A stretch of DNA of 64,000 nucleotides from Lysobacterales bacterium (GTDB lineage Bacteria; Pseudomonadota; Gammaproteobacteria; Xanthomonadales; Xanthomonadaceae): positions 62,001-126,000 of the forward strand of contig JADKCY010000002.1 of NCBI GenBank assembly GCA_016718605.1, written 5' to 3'. Numbering within the stretch: position 1 is the first letter of the stretch; each line of letters opens with the position of its first letter. The position numbers and the translations under genes are program-made. This document shows, one piece after another, positions 7,886 to 16,670 of the stretch. The notes under the pieces are model-generated. The model saw only the letters and a program-made list of their open reading frames with translations, was not told the origin of the DNA and did not search any database.

Positions 7886-9754
7886 TCAAGATGAAGATGA
7901 AGACGAATTCGGTCGAATCGAACCCGGCACGACACGCGCACCGAAGTTCGCCACCAGTCGCAGGACCACAGGGTGGTTCTGGAAGCTCGTCTCAGCGTGC
8001 TGTTGTTGCTCGCCGCGCTCACGTTCGGTGCGCGCATGCAGAGTCTCGCGGACCGGTGCATCACTAACGAAGAGAATCTGTGGCCGCGCCCCCAACAGAG
8101 CGCCGGAACGTACAGCCAGCGCCTCAACCAACGCGGGCAAGCGCAGATGATCAAGCGACTGTGGCAGGTGAAGCTTCAGCCGCACCCCATCATAACCGGC
8201 AAGGCTTGTACTGGCGGCGAGGTCACGCGCTGGACCACTGAGTTGCATCCGAGCCTGCAGCGACAGCCAATCCTCGTTGTCCAACAAACGCGCCAAGGTC
8301 TCACTAGGCGGCAATGGCTCCGGCATTTCCAACCCACTCAATGCAACATCGACGATCGACTCCGCTGGCGACGTCGATAGTGTTGCGACAGCCACAGGTT
8401 CTGGCAACTTGACCGCTGCACCACCCTGCAAAGCCAGCCATACCGGTGATCGCCCGGGCTCAGCCACAGGCACGGCGCTCGCGCGTGGTGGTATGTTTCG
8501 CGTTGGGGAAGCCTCGCCCAACGCGGCTTGAATCGCCGAAATGCTCTGCGCTGCCAGGTGCGAAGAACTCGCGCTGGACGCGCCAGACGACCGCGACGAG
8601 GGTGCACTCGTCCTGACACCTGAATTTGCAGCGGCAGCTTCAAGGGTTGGCGTTAACAGGTTCGTTTCCGGAATCTCCAATCGCGCAAATGCCAGCATTC
8701 GCAACAGGGTCATCTCGAAACCCAAGCGCTCGGTTGGCGCAAGCGGCAATTCTTGCTTGCCCTGCAAAGCCATCTGATACCACAACTGCACTTGTTCGGG
8801 ACTGATGTTCACGGCCAGTTCGGCGACATCAAATCCAAGCTCAGCATGCGAAGCCGAAGGCACCAGTTGTTCCAATTGAATACGATGCAACCCCTCGGCC
8901 AAGGCATCGATAGCGGCACCGAAATCCGGCGCAATCGCTGCCACGTCATCTATGCGCTGCAGCAACACAGCACCATCGACGGCGACCAGGGCCTGTAGCA
9001 AGCCACCTATCTGGTGGCGATCCACCGTACCCAGCATGCCACGCACATCGGCGTCGCGCAGCGCACCGCCGCCATAGGCAATGGCCTGATCCAGCAACGA
9101 CAAGCCATCGCGCAGGCTGCCATCTGCAGCCTTCGCCAGCAGACGCAAAGCCAGAGGCTCGGACTGAATACCCTCCGCCGCCAGAATCGAGGTCATTTGC
9201 AGCACGATCTGTTCTTGCGTCAGTCGCTTCAAATTGAACTGCAGGCAACGCGACAACACCGTCACTGGCAATTTCTGCGGATCGGTGGTCGCGAGCAGAA
9301 ACTTCACATGTTCGGGCGGCTCTTCGAGCGTCTTCAGCAAGGCATTGAAGGCACTCTTCGACAACATGTGTACTTCGTCGACCAGATAGACCTTGTAACG
9401 CCCACGCGAAGGCATGTATTGGGCGTTTTCGATCAGTTCACGCACATCGTCCACGCCAGTGTTGCTTGCTGCGTCGATCTCCAGCAGATCGGAAAAGCGG
9501 CCGGCGTCGATATCGCGGCATACCGAACACTCACCGCAGGGTTCTGCGCCGACGCCACTCACGCAGTTCAGGCTTTTCGCAAAAATTCGTGCAATGGTAG
9601 TTTTGCCAACACCACGGGTCCCGGTAAACAGAAATGCATGATGCACGCGCCCCGTTTCCAGCGCATGGGTGAGCGCACGTACCACATGCTCCTGGCCGAC
9701 CAGTTCGGCAAAGCGACGCGGACGCCATTTGCGGGCAAGAACGAGATACGACAT
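7886..9754 (-). CDS. dnaX: DNA polymerase III subunit gamma/tau
   Basis: Clamp-loader ATPase, 622 residues. It starts MSYLVLARKWRPRRFAELVG and shows Walker A (GTRGVGKTT), a four-cysteine zinc module (NCVSGVGAEPCGECSVC), DEVHM Walker B, and sensor-type SRCLQFNL. After about residue 370 comes a low-complexity Ala/Ser/Pro linker and a tau-specific C-terminal domain ending in a run of six serines. The frame is open to 9799, but homologues begin at the ATG at 9754. I see no A-AAA-AAG slippery run in the gene, so production of a short gamma form by the E. coli frameshift mechanism is not evident. Confidence 0.95.
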   Translation of the reverse strand: MSYLVLARKWRPRRFAELVGQEHVVRALTHALETGRVHHAFLFTGTRGVGKTTIARIFAKSLNCVSGVGAEPCGECSVCRDIDAGRFSDLLEIDAASNTGVDDVRELIENAQYMPSRGRYKVYLVDEVHMLSKSAFNALLKTLEEPPEHVKFLLATTDPQKLPVTVLSRCLQFNLKRLTQEQIVLQMTSILAAEGIQSEPLALRLLAKAADGSLRDGLSLLDQAIAYGGGALRDADVRGMLGTVDRHQIGGLLQALVAVDGAVLLQRIDDVAAIAPDFGAAIDALAEGLHRIQLEQLVPSASHAELGFDVAELAVNISPEQVQLWYQMALQGKQELPLAPTERLGFEMTLLRMLAFARLEIPETNLLTPTLEAAAANSGVRTSAPSSRSSGASSASSSHLAAQSISAIQAALGEASPTRNIPPRASAVPVAEPGRSPVWLALQGGAAVKLPEPVAVATLSTSPAESIVDVALSGLEMPEPLPPSETLARLLDNEDWLSLQARMQLSGPARDLAASTSLAGYDGVRLKLHLPQSLDHLRLPALVEALAVRSGALLGARPQILFVSDAPVRETLHARTERERGEQQQHAETSFQNHPVVLRLVANFGARVVPGSIRPNSSSSSS

Positions 9755-9858
9755 GCCGATCGATTCCAACGATGCAGGCGCCCATTGTGCCAGAGCCAAT
9801 CGTGCAGTCCGATGCTATCGATGGTGTGAGACATGAAGTCTCCTGCGATACTGCCGCC

Positions 9859-10749
9859 ATGAACTATAGACACAGCTTTCACGCTGGCAACTTCGCCGAC
9901 GTTCTCAAACATGTCACCCTGCTCGGTTTGATCGAAGCGATGCAGCGCAAGGACAAGGGTTTTCTGTTGCTCGACACACACGCAGGGCGCGGTGGCTACC
10001 TGCTGGAATCCAGCGAAGCGCAGCGCACTGGCGAATGCGAAGGTGGCGTTTGCCGCGTGGTCGATCTGCGTCCGCTGGAGCAACAGCCAAAACGCCAACA
10101 ACTGGACGCTGCCCCACTGCTGCGCAGCTACATCGATGCGGTGCGTGCCTTCAATCGCACTACCCATGGCGACCCGCACGCGTTGCGGGCCTATCCCGGC
10201 TCGCCCTTGCTGGTGGCGCAGCGCTTGCGCGCGCAGGATCGATTGCATGCCTGCGAACTGCAACCGGCCGAGGCAAAGGCCCTTGGCGAAGCGCTCGTTC
10301 CGTTCAGCAATGCTCGGGCTGAATGTCGCGATGGCTACGCGGCCGTGAAGGCGTTGCTTCCACCCGCTGAACGCCGCGCATTGGTCCTGATCGACCCACC
10401 CTACGAAGCACAGGAAGCCGAGTTCGACGCCATTCTTGCCAGCGTGCGCGATGGCTTGCAACGCTTGGCGCAAGGTGTTTTCGCAGTGTGGTTTCCGATC
10501 AAACGGCGTGCCGGGATACAGCGTTTTCTGCGTCGCGCAACCGATCTGCCCGCACAATCCGTGCTCCTAGTCGAACTCTTGGTTCGCCCAGACGACTCCC
10601 CGCTGCGCATGAATGGCAGTGGATTGCTCATCATCAACCCGCCTTGGCAGCTTGATTTGCAATTGGCCCAAGTGCTGCCGCAACTGCGACAACTATTGGG
10701 TGAAAGCGAGCCGACGTCCGATGTGCGCTGGCTGAAACGCGAGCTCTGA
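9859..10749 (+). CDS. rlmJ: 23S rRNA (adenine(2030)-N6)-methyltransferase
   Basis: A 296-residue SAM-dependent methyltransferase that modifies A2030 of 23S rRNA. The N-terminus MNYRHSFHAGNFADVLKHV is the RlmJ signature, followed by a motif-I-like LLLDTHAGRGGY and the catalytic LIDPPYE, the N6-adenine 'DPPY' motif. The start at 9859 is chosen because the family begins MNYRHSFHAGN; the frame is open to 9772. It is divergent from dnaX with about 105 bases between starts, and is followed by a strong stem-loop at 10792-10817. Confidence 0.93.
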   Translation: MNYRHSFHAGNFADVLKHVTLLGLIEAMQRKDKGFLLLDTHAGRGGYLLESSEAQRTGECEGGVCRVVDLRPLEQQPKRQQLDAAPLLRSYIDAVRAFNRTTHGDPHALRAYPGSPLLVAQRLRAQDRLHACELQPAEAKALGEALVPFSNARAECRDGYAAVKALLPPAERRALVLIDPPYEAQEAEFDAILASVRDGLQRLAQGVFAVWFPIKRRAGIQRFLRRATDLPAQSVLLVELLVRPDDSPLRMNGSGLLIINPPWQLDLQLAQVLPQLRQLLGESEPTSDVRWLKREL

Positions 10750-10791
10750 ATTCGCCAGCGCTGGCTAGACGGGAAGCACGCCCCGCACAGT

Positions 10792-10817
10792 GAAATGCCC
10801 GCTTACGCGGGCATTTC
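10792..10817. terminator. Stem-loop terminator between rlmJ and the DUF4870 gene
   Basis: A perfect 11-bp stem, GAAATGCCCGC / GCGGGCATTTC, with a TTAC loop, followed by TTT on the plus strand and preceded by A-rich stem bases that give a T-run on the other strand. It lies in the gap between converging genes and would terminate both. Confidence 0.8.
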
Positions 10818-10842
10818 TTTGCAACACGTCCGCACGCTCAGA

Positions 10843-11271
10843 TTATTTGATCAGGCGAATCGTCAACGGATAGCGGTAGGCCACACCTTCATTGGCCTTG
10901 ATGGCGGCAATGATGGTCAACACCAGCGCACCCAAACCAACCACGAAGATCAAAAGGAATCCGATGAGGATGAACATCAGGAAGAACGAGATCACTGCTG
11001 CGCCAAACACCGTAATCTGAAAGTTGAGTGCTTCCTTGCCTTGGTCATCCACGAAAGCCATCTTGTCCTTCTGAACCAGCCAGATCACGAGCGGCCCCAA
11101 TACGTTGCCAAAGGGCACAATTAGGCCAATCAACGCCGACAGATGCGCGAACATCGCCCATTGGCGTTGCTCAGAGGACGGCAGCCCGTTGTCCGACGGC
11201 GGTGGTGCAGCCGGCGGCGGTGCGGCGGGTGAGGGCGGCGGCGGAAGCGGTTGTTCTGGGGTATCGCTCAT
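10843..11271 (-). CDS. DUF4870 domain-containing membrane protein
   Basis: A 142-residue protein with a proline-rich cytoplasmic N-terminus (PPPPSPAAPPPAAPPPSDN) and the DUF4870 core: QRQWAMFAHLSALIGLIVPF, then GPLVIWLVQKDKM, a conserved DDQGKEALNFQ, and two long hydrophobic helices ending in AIKANEGVAYRYPLTIRLI. Function is unknown for the family; it is a small inner-membrane protein. The frame is open to 11373, but the ATG at 11271 has a TTTGGAGACAGCACC leader with a good GGAG site. It ends against the stem-loop shared with rlmJ. Confidence 0.88.
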   Translation of the reverse strand: MSDTPEQPLPPPPSPAAPPPAAPPPSDNGLPSSEQRQWAMFAHLSALIGLIVPFGNVLGPLVIWLVQKDKMAFVDDQGKEALNFQITVFGAAVISFFLMFILIGFLLIFVVGLGALVLTIIAAIKANEGVAYRYPLTIRLIK

Positions 11272-11380
11272 GGTGCTGTCTCCAAATGAGGCGTCTTTGG
11301 ACGCAGGGGTGTCGCTCGCAACGGATGCTGAATACGGTGTCGCACTGTCGTTGCGGACAGAGGACAGTGTCAAGCCTGCG

Positions 11381-12745
11381 TCAATCCGCCGCGCCCGCCA
11401 CCATCATCCGACCGATCAGGACGGATCCGGTGCGCAGGTGTGACCGGGGATCGACGTCACCACCAACCGCTTCGATCGCCAACAACATCTCGCGCAAGTT
11501 GCCCGCGATGGTGGCTTCGTCTACTGGCCAGGCAATCTGACCGTTCTCGATCCAGAACCCCGCCGCACCGCGCGAATAATCGCCGGTCAGGGTACTGACG
11601 CCCTGCCCCATCAGTTCGGTCACCAACAAGCCACGCGACATGCCCCGCAGCAGCGATTCAAAGGTCTCGTCGCGTCCCTGTACCAGCAAGTTGTGCACGC
11701 CACCGGCATTCGCCGTGCTCTGCAGGCCGAGCTTGCGAGCCGAATAACTGCCCAGCACATAACGCGTGAGGATCCCCGCTTGCACCAGATCACTGTCGCG
11801 CGTAGCGACGCCTTCGGCATCAAATGCAGCCGAACGCTGGCCGCGTGGCAACAGGGGTCGCTCACGCAGGCTCAACCAGTCCGGCAGCACTTGCGTCCCC
11901 AGAGAGTCCAGCAGGAACGAGGCGCGTCGGTACAAGGCGCTGCCCGACACGGCAGACAACAGGTGACCGAACAGACTGCGTGCCACTTCAGGCGCAAACA
12001 GCACCGGATACTGTCCAGTTTGCACCGCGCCAGGTTGCAAGCGCGCGATGGCGCGCTCAGCGGCGCGACGCCCCACGCTGGCCGCGTCCTGCAAATCATC
12101 CGGGTGGCAGGACGCGGTGTACCAGTAATCGCGCTGCATGGCCTCGTCACTGCCCGCGATCAGGGCGCAGCTCAGACTGTGACTGCTGCCGCGCTCACGC
12201 CCGATGAAGCCATGGCTGTTGGCATACACCGACAGGCTGCGTCCGCTCGACAGGGACGCGCCATCGGAGTTGCTGATGCGCGAATCCACATCGCGTCCGG
12301 CCTGTTCGCAGCGCAGTGCAATATCGATGGCTTGATCCGCGCTGATCTCCCATGGATGCCAGTGATCCAGATCGGGAAAATTGGTCGCCATGCGCTCGGG
12401 ATCGGCCAATCCGGCGTAGGGATCGCTCTCGGTGTAACGCGCAATGGCGCAGGCTTGCTCGATGGTCGTCTCGATTGAGGCAGGATCAAGGTCGGCCGTA
12501 CTGGCGCTCCCCTTGCGTTTCTCGAAGAACACCGTCAACGACAGCCCACGGTCATGGGTGTACTCAAGGGTTTCGACCTCACCCATGCGCACGTTCACGG
12601 ACAAGCCGCGATCCTGGTTCAGCCCGACCTCAGCCTGACTGGCCCCTTTGGCCTTGCAGCGGGCCAGAACACGTTCGGCAATGTCACTCAATTGCGCCAA
12701 TACGGCCTCGGGCGCTGCGCCCGTGGTTTCAGCAACTCCACTCAC
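11381..12745 (-). CDS. pmbA: TldE/PmbA family metalloprotease
   Basis: The non-metal partner of the TldD/TldE protease that matures peptides such as microcins and degrades CcdA in E. coli. The 454-residue length is normal, and the C-terminal part shows the family's NLLVQGRDETFESLLRGM, GLLVTELMGQGVSTLTGDYS and RGAAGFWIENG stretches. It begins at GTG (12745) with an AAGGA site eight bases upstream. It is divergent from darP, an arrangement also found in E. coli. No tldD is visible in the window. Confidence 0.92.
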   Translation of the reverse strand: MSGVAETTGAAPEAVLAQLSDIAERVLARCKAKGASQAEVGLNQDRGLSVNVRMGEVETLEYTHDRGLSLTVFFEKRKGSASTADLDPASIETTIEQACAIARYTESDPYAGLADPERMATNFPDLDHWHPWEISADQAIDIALRCEQAGRDVDSRISNSDGASLSSGRSLSVYANSHGFIGRERGSSHSLSCALIAGSDEAMQRDYWYTASCHPDDLQDAASVGRRAAERAIARLQPGAVQTGQYPVLFAPEVARSLFGHLLSAVSGSALYRRASFLLDSLGTQVLPDWLSLRERPLLPRGQRSAAFDAEGVATRDSDLVQAGILTRYVLGSYSARKLGLQSTANAGGVHNLLVQGRDETFESLLRGMSRGLLVTELMGQGVSTLTGDYSRGAAGFWIENGQIAWPVDEATIAGNLREMLLAIEAVGGDVDPRSHLRTGSVLIGRMMVAGAAD

Positions 12746-12783
12746 CTCACGTATCCTTGCGTTTTATTTGTTCCGAGAAACTT

Positions 12784-13362
12784 ATGCACGAGATGGATCA
12801 GGACGACGATTTCGACGTCGCCGACCATGGCCCCAGTCGCAGCCAGCAACGACGCGATGCGCTCGCGGTGTTTGACCTTGCGGAGAAACTGGTCGCCCTC
12901 ACCGATACCCAACTCAAACGGGTGCCGATGCCGGACAGCCTGCGCGATGCCGTGCAGCATACCCGACGCATCACCCAGCACATCGCTCGCAAGCGCGAAA
13001 TCCAGTACCTCGCCAAATTGATGCGACGCGATGATGAGGCCGTTGCCGCCATTCGACGCGCGTTGGAGGGCGATCGCGATGAATCACGCAGACAGGCAGC
13101 CGCCATGCATCGCATCGAGCATCAACGCGGCCAGCTGATCGACGGTGGCGAAGCGGAGCTCAGCGCGTTCTTTGCTCGCTACCCACAGGCCGACCGACAA
13201 CGCGCGCAACATTTGATCAAGGCCGCACGTGACGAACGTGCGCAACGTCGCCCGCCGGTCGCATTTCGTGAAATCTTCCAGTGGATCAAGCAACTGGAGG
13301 CGGATCGTAACGCTGACGCTGCTGACGCCGCGCACGCCGCAGCCGCCAAGCCCAAGGACTGA
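12784..13362 (+). CDS. darP: Ribosome biogenesis factor DarP (YjgA, DUF615)
   Basis: A 192-residue helical protein of the DUF615/YjgA family, which associates with late 50S precursors. Recognised by SRSQQRRDALAVFDLAEKLV, LKRVPMPDSLRDAV and IQYLAKLMRRDD. The C-terminus is an Ala/Asp-rich tail ending in KPKD. The frame is open upstream to 12352, but the family starts within MDQDDD; the ATG at 12784 (or 12793) is likely, with a weak GAGAAA site. It is divergent from pmbA across 38 bases, and rlmC follows 8 bases after its stop, so darP and rlmC are probably cotranscribed. Confidence 0.9.
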   Translation: MHEMDQDDDFDVADHGPSRSQQRRDALAVFDLAEKLVALTDTQLKRVPMPDSLRDAVQHTRRITQHIARKREIQYLAKLMRRDDEAVAAIRRALEGDRDESRRQAAAMHRIEHQRGQLIDGGEAELSAFFARYPQADRQRAQHLIKAARDERAQRRPPVAFREIFQWIKQLEADRNADAADAAHAAAAKPKD

Positions 13363-13370
13363 TCCGCGCC

Positions 13371-14495
13371 ATGCATTGTGCGCTGTTTGAGGCTGGTCAC
13401 TGCCGATCCTGTACCGATTTGCGCGTGCCCTACGCAGCGCAACTGCAGGCCAAGCAGCAGCGCGCGATGAATCAGCTCGCCTTACCAAGCGTGCGCTGGC
13501 TACCAGCGGTGGCAAGTGCGGAAGCGGGCTTCCGCAACAAGGCCAAAATGGCCATCGGCGGCAGCACAGATGCGCCGCTGCTCGGACTGGTGCCATTGCA
13601 AGGCGAACCCGCTGATCTCAGCGACTGTGCCTTGTATTTGCCAGCCATTCGTGCGGCGTTTCCACGTTTGCGCGAGTTCATCCGCGACGCTCGTATCTCG
13701 CCCTATGAGCTGACCACGCGTCGTGGTGAAGGCAAGTTCGCCTTGCTGACCTGCGCTCCCTCCGGTGACGTGATGCTGCGCTGGGTATTGCGCTCGACCG
13801 AAGCCCTGTCACGCATCCAGAAGCACGCGCCAGGCTTGAAGGCTAGCTGGCCGGCATTGCGCGTGCACTCGATCAATTTGCTGCCGGAGCACAAGGCGGT
13901 TCTGGAAGGGCAAACCGAGATTCTGCTCGCTGGCGACGATGCCCTGTGCATGCAGATCAATGAAATACCGCTGTATCTGCGACCGCAGAGTTTTTTTCAA
14001 ACCCACACCACTGTCGCCGCTCAGCTCTACGCGCAAGCGCGCGACTGGGTCGCGCGTATCGGACCCAGTCATTTGTGGGATCTGTTTTGCGGCGTTGGCG
14101 GCTTCGCCCTGCATTGCGCGCCACACGCGCAGCGCGTTACCGGCATCGAGATCAGCAGCGAAGCGATTGCCAGCGCGCAGCGATCCTGCGCCGCTCTCGG
14201 CATCGACAATGTGCGCTTTCAGGCGTTAGACGCGAGCGCCTTCGGCCGTGAATGCACGGATGCGCCGGACGCCATTTTGGTCAATCCACCGCGACGCGGC
14301 ATCGGCGTTGCTTTGTGTGAGCGCATACAGCTCAGTGGCGCGCGCGATCTCATCTATTCCAGTTGCAACATCGACACCCTAGACGCTGACCTGCGACGCA
14401 TGCCCGCCTACCGCGCTGTGGAAGCACGCCTACTCGACATGTTTCCGCATACTGCGCATTTCGAGACACTGGTATGGCTGCGACGCAGCGGATGA
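13371..14495 (+). CDS. rlmC: 23S rRNA (uracil(747)-C5)-methyltransferase
   Basis: A 374-residue RNA m5U methyltransferase of the RlmC (RumB) type. The N-terminal 4Fe-4S cysteines are in MHCALFEAGHCRSCTDL, with a fourth in LLTC about residue 125. The SAM site is LWDLFCGVGGFALHCA, the catalytic Cys is in LIYSSCNIDTL and the general-base Glu is in HTAHFETLVWLRR at the C-terminus. No TRAM domain is present, as expected for RlmC rather than RlmD. It follows darP by 8 bases. The 164-bp gap to the ThrE gene contains a short CCGCA-AGCC-TGCGG hairpin but no convincing terminator. Confidence 0.93.
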   Translation: MHCALFEAGHCRSCTDLRVPYAAQLQAKQQRAMNQLALPSVRWLPAVASAEAGFRNKAKMAIGGSTDAPLLGLVPLQGEPADLSDCALYLPAIRAAFPRLREFIRDARISPYELTTRRGEGKFALLTCAPSGDVMLRWVLRSTEALSRIQKHAPGLKASWPALRVHSINLLPEHKAVLEGQTEILLAGDDALCMQINEIPLYLRPQSFFQTHTTVAAQLYAQARDWVARIGPSHLWDLFCGVGGFALHCAPHAQRVTGIEISSEAIASAQRSCAALGIDNVRFQALDASAFGRECTDAPDAILVNPPRRGIGVALCERIQLSGARDLIYSSCNIDTLDADLRRMPAYRAVEARLLDMFPHTAHFETLVWLRRSG

Positions 14496-14659
14496 CTCTG
14501 GCCCCATCCACCCGGGTAGTCATTGGCCAACCACTGCCAACGAACTGACGACATCGCAACTCAAGACCGCAAGCCTGCGGCGCAAGCACGCGAACCTACT
14601 GCCATCTGCATTCAGCACCTGCCGCGTATGCTTGTGCGCTGCCCCCGCCACTTTCCGCC

Positions 14660-15904
14660 ATGAGCTCTAACCATTCACCCACTTACTGCGACAGGATCAA
14701 CTTCCTGTTGCAGCTCGCTTCCAGTCTGCACAACTACGGAACGACTGCGCAGCGCCTGGAAGCGGCCATCACCAAGGTCGCCCATCGTCTCGAGCTGCGT
14801 TGCAACCCGTGGTCAAACCCGACCGGCTTGATTCTGTCGGTGTCCGATGCGCGTATCCCGGTCGAGGACAACCCGCCAGAAACCACGCGAGTGGTGCGCC
14901 TTGAGCCCGGCGATATCGATCTCGGCCGGCTTGCGGATGCTGATGCCATTGCCGAACAGGTGCTTTCCGGACAGATGCAATTGGCCGATGGCGCATACGC
15001 CCTGCGCGCGCTCACTGCCCCCACGCCCAAGGGTGAACAGGTTGCGATGGGCGCAAGCTTTGGCTTGGCGTCGGCCAGCGTGGCTGGACTGCTGGGTAGC
15101 GGGTGGGCCGACATCGCAACGGCGGCCGTCATTGGATGGGTGATTGGGGCGTTGTACCTGTTGGGTGCAGGTCGTCCGCGTCTGTTCGAAGCCTTGGATG
15201 CGATTGCGGCATTGCTGGCGACCTTGCTGGCCACAGCGGTTGCGTTCTGGCTGGTTCCGATCAACCTGAAAACGGTGGTCATGGCCTCATTGATCGTGCT
15301 GCTACCGGGTCTGACTTTGGCGAACGCTGTTTCCGAGCTGTCCTCTCAACACTTGGTGTCCGGAACGGCGCGGTTTGCCGGTGCGGTAGTCACCCTGTTG
15401 AAACTGACCTTTGGCACCGTCGCTGCCACCCAACTCGCGCGCGTGCTGGGCTGGATTCCGCCCGAACCCTTGCTGGCGGCGGCTCCGTATTGGCTGGAAT
15501 GGGCCTCACTGGCGGTGGCCACGATCGCTTTCTGCATCTTGTTTCGCGCCAAGGTTCGGGACTGGCCGGTTGTCGTTGCTGCGGCTTTGGTCGGATATCT
15601 GACCAGTCGCTACGTGGGTGCGGCCATGGGCAGCGAAGTTGGCGTGTTCGCCGCTGGCTTCGCCATTAGCGCGCTCAGCAATGTCTATGCGCGTCGCTTC
15701 AAACGACCCGGCGCAACCGTACGTGTGCCCGGGGTGATCTTGCTGGTACCGGGCAGCGTCGGTTTTCGTAGCTTGTCATTTGTTTTCGAGCGCGACGTGT
15801 TTCTTGGTTTGGACACCGGCTTCGCCTTGGTTACCGTCCTCATCTCCTTGGTGGCTGGCATGCTGTTTGGCAATCTGCTGGTACCAACGCGCAGTACCTT
15901 GTGA
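14660..15904 (+). CDS. Threonine/serine exporter (ThrE family)
   Basis: A 414-residue membrane protein joining the two ThrE modules: an N-terminal soluble domain (DRINFLLQLASSLHNYGT, TAQRLEAAITKVAHRL) and two bundles of hydrophobic helices from about residue 130 on. ThrE proteins export threonine and serine across the inner membrane. The full-length single-chain form is present, unlike the split YjjP/YjjB pair. GVILLVPGSVGFRSL in the second module matches the conserved ThrE_2 signature. No regulator is adjacent, so the physiological substrate is inferred from family only. Confidence 0.85.
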   Translation: MSSNHSPTYCDRINFLLQLASSLHNYGTTAQRLEAAITKVAHRLELRCNPWSNPTGLILSVSDARIPVEDNPPETTRVVRLEPGDIDLGRLADADAIAEQVLSGQMQLADGAYALRALTAPTPKGEQVAMGASFGLASASVAGLLGSGWADIATAAVIGWVIGALYLLGAGRPRLFEALDAIAALLATLLATAVAFWLVPINLKTVVMASLIVLLPGLTLANAVSELSSQHLVSGTARFAGAVVTLLKLTFGTVAATQLARVLGWIPPEPLLAAAPYWLEWASLAVATIAFCILFRAKVRDWPVVVAAALVGYLTSRYVGAAMGSEVGVFAAGFAISALSNVYARRFKRPGATVRVPGVILLVPGSVGFRSLSFVFERDVFLGLDTGFALVTVLISLVAGMLFGNLLVPTRSTL

Positions 15905-15946
15905 TGGTGCTAGAAAGCGCCGCAAGCCAGCAATTCAGGCACACGA

Positions 15947-16537
15947 TCAACGCGCGGGCGCAACCCACCGGAAGGTCAGATTGATCCGCGCGCCGACCGG
16001 CTTGCCGGTGCGTGGGAGGCTGTGCTGGTAGTAGATCTGCGTATCTCCGGCCATCAACAGCAAGCTGCCATTCGGCAAACTCCAGCCTTGCGATGGACCG
16101 CCGCGACCGCGCCGAAATCGTACAACGCGCTCACCCCCCAAACTGACGGAAGCGATGGTCGGTTGTAGACCCAGTTCGGGTTCGTCGTCCGCATGCCAGC
16201 CCATTGCATCTTGGCCATCGCGATACAGATTGGCCAGCACGCTATTGAATCGACGGCCACTGATTTGCTCGATACGCGCACACAACTCGCGCAGTGGAAC
16301 CAGCCATGGATGCGGCGCGAAGGTACTGCCAGAGTAGCGATAGTGCGCCCCCGGATCACCGATCCAACTGCTCCGCCGCGGTGCTTCGACGACACGTCCG
16401 AACAAGCGCAGGCAATGCGTTTCCCAGCGGATCTCCTGCAGCAAGTGCTCGAAGAGGCGATTTGCTGCATCCGGGTCGAGAAAACCCGGCGCGATGCGCA
16501 GGTCGGCATCGGGCAGGTCGAGCTTCAGCCATTCCAT
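15947..16537 (-). CDS. AlkB-family 2-oxoglutarate/Fe(II) dioxygenase
   Basis: A 196-residue AlkB-like enzyme that likely repairs alkylated bases by oxidative demethylation. Iron ligands are in MGWHADDEPELG (HxD) and the distal YYQHSLPRT histidine; the 2-oxoglutarate arginines are in GARINLTFRWV. NSVLANLYRDGQDAMGWH is the family's substrate-loop strand. The frame continues to a TTG at 16585, but the ATG at 16537 gives the usual length. It converges on the ThrE gene and is divergent from ETF-QO. Compact size and sequence style fit the ALKBH2/AlkB2-like branch. Confidence 0.85.
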   Translation of the reverse strand: MEWLKLDLPDADLRIAPGFLDPDAANRLFEHLLQEIRWETHCLRLFGRVVEAPRRSSWIGDPGAHYRYSGSTFAPHPWLVPLRELCARIEQISGRRFNSVLANLYRDGQDAMGWHADDEPELGLQPTIASVSLGGERVVRFRRGRGGPSQGWSLPNGSLLLMAGDTQIYYQHSLPRTGKPVGARINLTFRWVAPAR

Positions 16538-16670
16538 ACGCTGCAGTATGCTATGTCCTTTGCCGTCGTTGATGGGTGTCGCCAAGACACTTCAACGCGG
16601 ATAATCGCCGATTCTGCGTGAGCGCGTTGTCGCCCCCGCCACCCCATCTCAAGTCAGCGGAGCCAGTCTC

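Noticed and set aside
7886..9754. Ribosomal frameshift site for a short gamma form of DnaX
   Set aside because: No A-AAA-AAG or similar slippery run is seen in the gene; the Ala/Ser-rich linker lacks A-runs.
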